This document shows, piece after piece, positions 7,666 to 10,362 of a stretch of 10,362 bases of DNA. The notes below the pieces were generated by a model that did no database searches, was not told where the DNA came from, and worked only from the letters and a program-made list of their open reading frames with translations. Source of the stretch: Clostridia bacterium. Its GTDB lineage: Bacteria; Bacillota_A; Clostridia; Christensenellales; Borkfalkiaceae. Made by a program: the position numbers and the translations under genes. How positions within the stretch are numbered: the stretch's first letter is position 1; each line of letters opens with the position of its first letter. The stretch lies in the NCBI GenBank assembly GCA_017621955.1, contig JAGASB010000147.1:1-10362 (forward strand). The letters are read 5' to 3'.

Positions 7666-9453
7666 ATGAACGTACTTTTAGAGCCGCTAAAGTATTACGA
7701 ACAAATTGCAAAACACGCGCACGAGCAAAATTTAAAAGAATATTTTAATTCGCTAGTCAAAAGTTCGGCAATAAACGTTGCTGAAAACAGAAAAACAGCG
7801 GCGCTGTTTAGAAAAAAAGATAAAATAGCGGAAAACACTAAAAACAAAATAAATAAACTTAAAGGTTGGCGTGTTTTTTTAATAATTTTATCCGCGCTTG
7901 GCGTGGTTGCGTTGATTTTAGGGCAAACGCTAGGTGAAGGAACGGCAATGCTAATAACGGCGCTTTCAAGCGTTGCGGTTATAGCAATTTGTTTGCTTGT
8001 AATATTTTTATCACTCAATAAAAAAATTAAAAACTTTGAAAATTTATACGCCGTCCAGCGTGAAAAAGCAGATAACGTTCGGCGTGAGGCTGAAAGGCAA
8101 ATGCAACCGTTAAACGCTGCTTTTACCGAAAAAACAACTTTATCTTTAATTGAAAAAGTTATGCCCGGATTAAAATTTCAAGACGATTTTTCTTTTGAAC
8201 TTTTTGATGATTTTAATCGGAATTACGCTTTTATTAACGATATTGACAAAAACCGTTCTGTGTTTAACACCGTATCGGGAAGATATAATGAAAACCCCTT
8301 CGTTTTTTATCGTTATATAAATCATTATATGGGAACTAAAACCTATTTTGGGACTAAAGTTATATCTTGGCGGGCAACCGTGCGCGGTAGCGACGGCAAA
8401 AGAAGAACGGTAACAAAAACACAAACTTTGCACGCGTCGGTAATTAAACCGTATCCGTTGTATACTTGCGCTACGGCGTTAAATTACGGAAATCAAACTG
8501 CGCCTGACTTGAATTTCTCAAGAAAAGGTAACCACGCTGAAGACTGGAGCGAAAGCAAATTAGAACGCAAAATAAAGTCTGGCGCTAAAAAAATAGACGA
8601 TATGGCTGAACAGGCTGTAATTGACGGTAAAGATTTTACCGAGATGGCAAATAGTGAATTTGACGTTCTATTTAATGCGCTTGACCGAACCCACGAAGTT
8701 CAATTTAGGGTAATGTTTTCACCGCTCGCACAGGTGAATATGGTTAAACTTATGCGCTCTAATACGGGGTATGGTGATGATTTTTCATTTATAAAACGCG
8801 GTAAACATAACTACATAATAAGCGAACACGCGCAAAAATGGAATATGGATACTTCACCTGCAAACTATTACTCTTATGACGTTGACATTGCAGAAAAGAA
8901 TTTTATATCGTTTAACAATGAATATTTCAAATCGGTATATTTTGATTTAGCGCCACTTTTATCAATTCCCGCATATCATGAAAAACCGAGTTTAACGTTT
9001 GAACCTATAAATTATAATGAGCGCAATTATTCCGATTACGAGTATGAAGTAATGGCAAACGCTATCGGCGCGCGGTTCTTTGCTCATCCAAAGTCACGCA
9101 CCGAAGTTATATTAAAAGCAAAACATATATCGTCAATAAATGGAACTGACGTTGTGGAAATAGGCGCTTATTCTTTCACCGAAGCAAATAGGGTTGATTT
9201 TATTCCCGTATTCGGTGGTGACGGGCGTATGCATAACGTTCCCGTTCCGTGGATAGAGTATATTCCCGTTTATAATTCAACGTTTATCGTTATTAAAAGA
9301 ATGGGGATGGATTCGCAACAGTTTGAAAACAAAACTAAAGGGTTAAGCGATTTATTCGATACGCCTTCTGCGTTTTATCACGGACTATTTGCAAAAATAT
9401 TAGGCAATAATGACGCTTCTATCTTTGAAAGCGCTTTAGAAAAAATAAAATAA
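7666..9453 (+). CDS. Conserved-looking two-helix membrane protein of unknown function, partner of LemA
   Basis: I cannot name a function for this 595-residue protein. Layout: a polar, lysine-rich helical N-terminal region (1-66), two hydrophobic segments (about 69-87 and 94-116) joined by a short GQTLGEGTA turn, then a charged, probably coiled-coil stretch (118-150). A large soluble C-terminal part of about 445 residues follows. Notable motifs are MGTKTYFGTKVISW (222-235), LNYGNQTAPDLNFSR (272-286), NSEFDVLFNALDRTHEVQFRVMFSPLAQVNMV (329-360) and YGDDFSFIK (369-377). There is no signal peptide and no recognisable catalytic or nucleotide-binding motif. The topology, and the LemA gene 17 nt downstream, recall the DUF3137-type proteins found beside lemA elsewhere, and from memory similar proteins pair with LemA in other gut bacteria; both are unverified. 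The ATG has AGGAGA (7655-7660) 5 nt upstream. Codon use is more mixed than in the str genes. Orientation of the soluble domain is not determined, although Lys/Arg on both flanks of the short hairpin fit a cytoplasmic location. Confidence 0.9.
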   Translation: MNVLLEPLKYYEQIAKHAHEQNLKEYFNSLVKSSAINVAENRKTAALFRKKDKIAENTKNKINKLKGWRVFLIILSALGVVALILGQTLGEGTAMLITALSSVAVIAICLLVIFLSLNKKIKNFENLYAVQREKADNVRREAERQMQPLNAAFTEKTTLSLIEKVMPGLKFQDDFSFELFDDFNRNYAFINDIDKNRSVFNTVSGRYNENPFVFYRYINHYMGTKTYFGTKVISWRATVRGSDGKRRTVTKTQTLHASVIKPYPLYTCATALNYGNQTAPDLNFSRKGNHAEDWSESKLERKIKSGAKKIDDMAEQAVIDGKDFTEMANSEFDVLFNALDRTHEVQFRVMFSPLAQVNMVKLMRSNTGYGDDFSFIKRGKHNYIISEHAQKWNMDTSPANYYSYDVDIAEKNFISFNNEYFKSVYFDLAPLLSIPAYHEKPSLTFEPINYNERNYSDYEYEVMANAIGARFFAHPKSRTEVILKAKHISSINGTDVVEIGAYSFTEANRVDFIPVFGGDGRMHNVPVPWIEYIPVYNSTFIVIKRMGMDSQQFENKTKGLSDLFDTPSAFYHGLFAKILGNNDASIFESALEKIK

Positions 9454-9470
9454 CACGAAAGGAGAAAAAT

Positions 9471-10133
9471 ATGTCAGAACAATTAAACGAAACTTTAGTA
9501 AACCCAAATGGTAACGATGCAAATGTAATCAATCAAAAACTTAAAGTAAAAGTTGGTATAGGCTCAACTATATTTCAAATCGCGCTTTGGGTTTTAGGTA
9601 TTATCCCCGGCTTAATTTTTCAGTATAAAAAGGTTAAAGCGGATAACTATTTGCAACAATTACAACAAAAAATTCAAAAGAACGCGTCACAAATTGATAA
9701 TTATATGGAACAACGCGTTATGGTTCTTCAAAACTGCGCAGGGCTTGTAGAAAAGGCTATCGACCTTGATAAAAGCACTTTTGAAAATATTGCAAAATTC
9801 CGTAGCGGAACGGCAGAACAGAAAGAAGAAACTAGAAATCAAGTTGCAAGCCAAGTTGAAGATTTATCAAGGAACATTAACCTTGCAGTTGAAAACTATC
9901 CCGACTTAAAAGCGCATCAAACAATTAAAGACGCAATGCGCCAAAACTATCAACTTCAACTTGATATAACCGCGGCGCGTGAACTTTATAACGATTCCGT
10001 AAACGACTGGAACAGCGCAATATTCTCTTGGCCAACCAAGATGATAGTTGCTGCAAAACACGGCTTTACCACAAAAATTCCTTTCTCTATTTCTACTGAA
10101 ATGAAAGAAAAGGCAAGGGGAACGTTCTTTTAA
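9471..10133 (+). CDS. lemA: LemA-family membrane protein
   Basis: LemA proteins are single-span membrane proteins with a helical-bundle domain; their biochemical role is not established. This 220-residue version has an N-terminal polar, Asn-rich segment (1-28), one hydrophobic helix (about 29-51) and a long helical Gln-rich region (58-135). The family's conserved C-terminal half follows: ENYPDLKAHQTIKDAMRQ (141-158), DITAARELYNDSVNDWNSAIFSWPTKMIVAAKHGF (165-199), KIPFS (202-206), ending in RGTFF. The first helix pair is diverged: QRVMVLQNCAGLVEKA stands where QRR.DLIPNLVETVKG is typical. The tail before the membrane helix is longer than in many LemA proteins. The start is supported by AAAGGAG (9458-9464). 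It sits 17 nt after the two-helix membrane protein gene and shares its promoter, so the two products probably act together at the membrane. The symbol denotes family membership, not proven orthology. Confidence 0.88.
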   Translation: MSEQLNETLVNPNGNDANVINQKLKVKVGIGSTIFQIALWVLGIIPGLIFQYKKVKADNYLQQLQQKIQKNASQIDNYMEQRVMVLQNCAGLVEKAIDLDKSTFENIAKFRSGTAEQKEETRNQVASQVEDLSRNINLAVENYPDLKAHQTIKDAMRQNYQLQLDITAARELYNDSVNDWNSAIFSWPTKMIVAAKHGFTTKIPFSISTEMKEKARGTFF

Positions 10134-10180
10134 TAATAGAAAGTAGATTATGGCGGTAGCCGTTAGGGGTAATTCACTTA

Positions 10181-10200
10181 AAAGCATAGTTGCTTTTATT
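10181..10200 (+). terminator. Weak candidate intrinsic terminator after lemA
   Basis: AAAAGCA (10181-10187) and TGCTTTT (10192-10198) form a 7-bp stem with a TAGT loop, continuing into an AT-rich ATTTATT tract. It lies 47 bases after the lemA stop and before the next promoter, the right position for a terminator. With only two G-C pairs and an interrupted T-run it would be inefficient. Confidence 0.45.
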
Positions 10201-10202
10201 TA

Positions 10203-10230
10203 TTAAGATTATATATAGTCGTGATATAAT
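10203..10230 (+). promoter_or_regulatory. Extended -10 promoter for the terminal lipoprotein gene
   Basis: TGATATAAT (10222-10230) is a perfect extended -10 box. A partial -35, TTAAGA (10203-10208, four of six), lies 16 bases upstream. The predicted start near 10237 leaves a leader of only about 20 nt, beginning almost at the ribosome binding site (AAGGA, 10240-10244). Confidence 0.6.
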
Positions 10231-10256
10231 AAGATAAAAAAGGATTAAAGTGTTAA

Positions 10257-10362
10257 ATGAAAAAAAAGTTTTTATTTATAATAATGGCTTTGTTGCTTAT
10301 TATTAACGTAATTGCACTCGGCGGATGTGATATTCTTGGCTCATTTGACGATGATGATGACG
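10257..10362 (+). CDS. Putative lipoprotein, N-terminal fragment cut by the window end
   Basis: Only the first 35 codons are in the window. They encode a classic lipoprotein signal peptide: a basic n-region (MKKK), a long hydrophobic core (FLFIIMALLLIINVIA) and a lipobox LGGC with the acceptor Cys at residue 24. After lipid attachment the mature protein would start CDILGSF and run into an aspartate run, probably an acidic flexible linker on the outer face of the membrane. The function cannot be told from this fragment. The ATG is preceded by AAGGA (10240-10244) at a slightly long 12-nt spacing. A nearby GTG (10250) is out of frame. The gene has its own extended -10 promoter, so it need not be part of the lemA unit. 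Confidence 0.75.
   Translation, partial: MKKKFLFIIMALLLIINVIALGGCDILGSFDDDDD

Noticed and set aside
1..10362. CRISPR arrays, insertion sequences, tRNA/rRNA genes, att sites, inteins in rpoC or EF-Tu
   Set aside because: No direct-repeat arrays, transposase-like proteins, cloverleaf-like sequences or intein splice motifs were seen; the translation genes run uninterrupted.

Overview
The window is a protein-dense stretch with every gene on the + strand. It looks like chromosomal DNA of an uncultured Clostridia-type member of the Bacillota, probably from a gut-like community. Support for this: the conserved order rpoC-rpsL-rpsG-fusA-tuf, strong AAGGAGG-type ribosome binding sites, sigma-A promoters with near-consensus TTGACA/TATAAT boxes, a short S12 without the Bacillus-type insertion, and a clostridial flavour in the EF-G G domain ([16 protein letters not shown]). 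The genus-level placement is not resolved from sequence reading alone.

Left part (1-7549): the 3' portion of rpoC (its start lies outside the window), then the str operon genes rpsL (S12), rpsG (S7), fusA (EF-G) and tuf (EF-Tu). These supply the catalytic half of RNA polymerase, two 30S proteins and the two main elongation GTPases. The group is not a simple uninterrupted operon. A textbook promoter sits between rpoC and rpsL and is followed at once by a strong 5'-terminal hairpin. An unusually long (214 nt) rpsL-rpsG gap can be folded into a series of nested stem-loops, a candidate ribosomal-protein autoregulatory element. tuf has its own TTGACA-17-TAAAAT promoter and ends in a strong intrinsic terminator.

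Right part (7550-10362): after the tuf terminator a new promoter drives a two-gene unit. The first gene encodes a 595-residue protein with two membrane helices and no function I can name. The second encodes a diverged LemA-family membrane protein, 17 nt downstream. A weak terminator and an extended -10 promoter follow, then the first 35 codons of a lipoprotein gene cut by the window end. Codon choice changes visibly at about 7660: the str genes show the restricted usage of highly expressed genes, whereas the right-hand genes use more mixed codons.

The most interesting items are the structured rpsL-rpsG spacer, the hairpin at the 5' end of the rpsL transcript, and the membrane-protein/LemA pair of unknown function. 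No mobile element, CRISPR array, tRNA or rRNA was seen, and no stretch over 300 bases lacks a gene.
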